Source: JBBDNV01 sp040877415
GTDB lineage: Bacteria; Planctomycetota; Planctomycetia; Pirellulales; PALSA-1355
NCBI GenBank assembly: GCA_040877415.1
Contig: JBBDNV010000148.1
Coordinates: 1-14,848, forward strand
Direction: 5' to 3'
Length of the DNA stretch: 14,848 nucleotides
Shown here: in pieces, positions 14,639 through 14,848 of the stretch
Numbering within the stretch: the first letter of the stretch is position 1
Layout of the letters: each line of letters begins with the position of its first letter
Translations under genes and position numbers: made by a program
Notes under the pieces: generated by a model
Told to the model about the DNA's origin: nothing
What the model saw: the letters and a program-made list of their open reading frames with translations, nothing else
Databases searched by the model: none

Positions 14639-14801
14639 CTAGAGCGTTTTCGATTCAAGTGTCGACGCTGCAAGTCGGCGGCCTTTTTCGTGGCATCGGC
14701 ATCCTGCCGATGGTGGCTGTTCGTCACGGGCAGGATGCCGGTGCCACTTTTTTGCGCAACGCCGGATTTGGTTGTAAAGAGTCGAACCACAAACGCTCTA
14801 G
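14639..14801. repeat. 163-base segment with 11-base perfect inverted ends
   Basis: CTAGAGCGTTT (14639-14649) and AAACGCTCTAG (14791-14801) are exact reverse complements bracketing a short non-coding segment. The left end is part of the longer palindrome GCTCTAGAGC (14636-14645). No clear target-site duplication flanks it, and it encodes no transposase. It may be a small non-autonomous element, or the arrangement may be fortuitous. Confidence 0.4.
14690..14747. repeat. TGRMPVP-type hairpin repeat
   Basis: GTGGCATCGGCATCCTGCC (14690-14708) and GGCAGGATGCCGGTGCCAC (14729-14747) pair over 19 positions with one G-T-type mismatch, around a 20-base loop. The first arm contains its own nested pair ATCGGCA/TGCCGAT. 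Translations give TGRMPVP on the plus strand and GTGILPV and RQDADAT on the minus strand. These short peptides recur in spurious predicted proteins from Verrucomicrobiota and Planctomycetota, marking a dispersed intergenic repeat. It sits inside the inverted pair at 14639-14801. Confidence 0.75.
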
Positions 14802-14848
14802 CCGCGAAACTTGTATTCCGCGGCGGCTTTGTCGCCGTGCCGTGACAT

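Larger units (their letters stand above)
14463..14848. other. gene-free island of palindromic repeats
   Basis: No convincing gene is present. The stretch holds a perfect interrupted palindrome CGGAGCG-A-CGCTCCG (14536-14550), GGTACC inside GGGTACCC (14550-14557), an 11-base inverted pair bracketing 14639-14801, a 19-base hairpin at 14690-14747 and, at the right edge, a minus-strand frame reading MSRHGDKAAAEYKFRG. Translations of such sequence recur as spurious small proteins in related genomes. Confidence 0.6.

Overview
The window looks like a chromosomal scaffold from a GC-rich Verrucomicrobiota bacterium, probably close to Opitutales. This is inference, resting on PEP-CTERM proteins ending in GGHL(V/I)RRRRR, a GntR-LacI hybrid regulator, a large cellobiose-phosphorylase-like protein, weak or absent Shine-Dalgarno sequences, GTG/TTG starts, and intergenic repeats whose translations read TGRMPVP / TGILPV. 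No rRNA, tRNA, CRISPR array, transposase or phage gene was found.

Layout. At the left edge (1-94, minus) is the signal peptide of a truncated exported protein, with a promoter placed so close that its mRNA may be leaderless. A small P-loop nucleotide kinase/ATPase (308-907, plus) runs toward a very large six-hairpin (GH94-like) carbohydrate enzyme (1003-4479, minus). A repeat-rich stretch without genes follows (about 4480-5208). Next come two tandem PEP-CTERM secreted proteins (5340-6032 and 6295-6915, plus). They share promoter, leader, C-terminal sorting tail and terminator but differ in the middle. A 100-N scaffold gap follows (6934-7033), flanked on both sides by the same 54 bases, so the assembly is not reliable there.

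From 11049 down to 7178 lies a minus-strand cluster that looks like an operon: a secreted clan GH-A glycosidase with a C-terminal Ig/PKD-like domain, a GntR-LacI regulator, and a GH1 beta-glucosidase whose TTG start overlaps the regulator stop as TTGA. A secreted TPR-like protein is divergent from it (11063-11584, plus), with only 13 bases between the start codons. An MFS permease (11782-13125, minus) and a renalase-like FAD oxidoreductase (13267-14292, minus) follow. The right end (about 14470-14848) is non-coding and full of palindromic repeats.

Working together: the secreted glycosidase could release oligosaccharides outside the cytoplasm, the MFS permease might import them, and the cytoplasmic GH1 and GH94-like enzymes could finish the breakdown, with the GntR-LacI protein sensing a sugar. 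Only the three-gene cluster is supported by gene spacing; the rest is inferred from proximity. The most distinctive structure is the pair of PEP-CTERM genes with constant ends and a variable middle, ending exactly where the assembly breaks.
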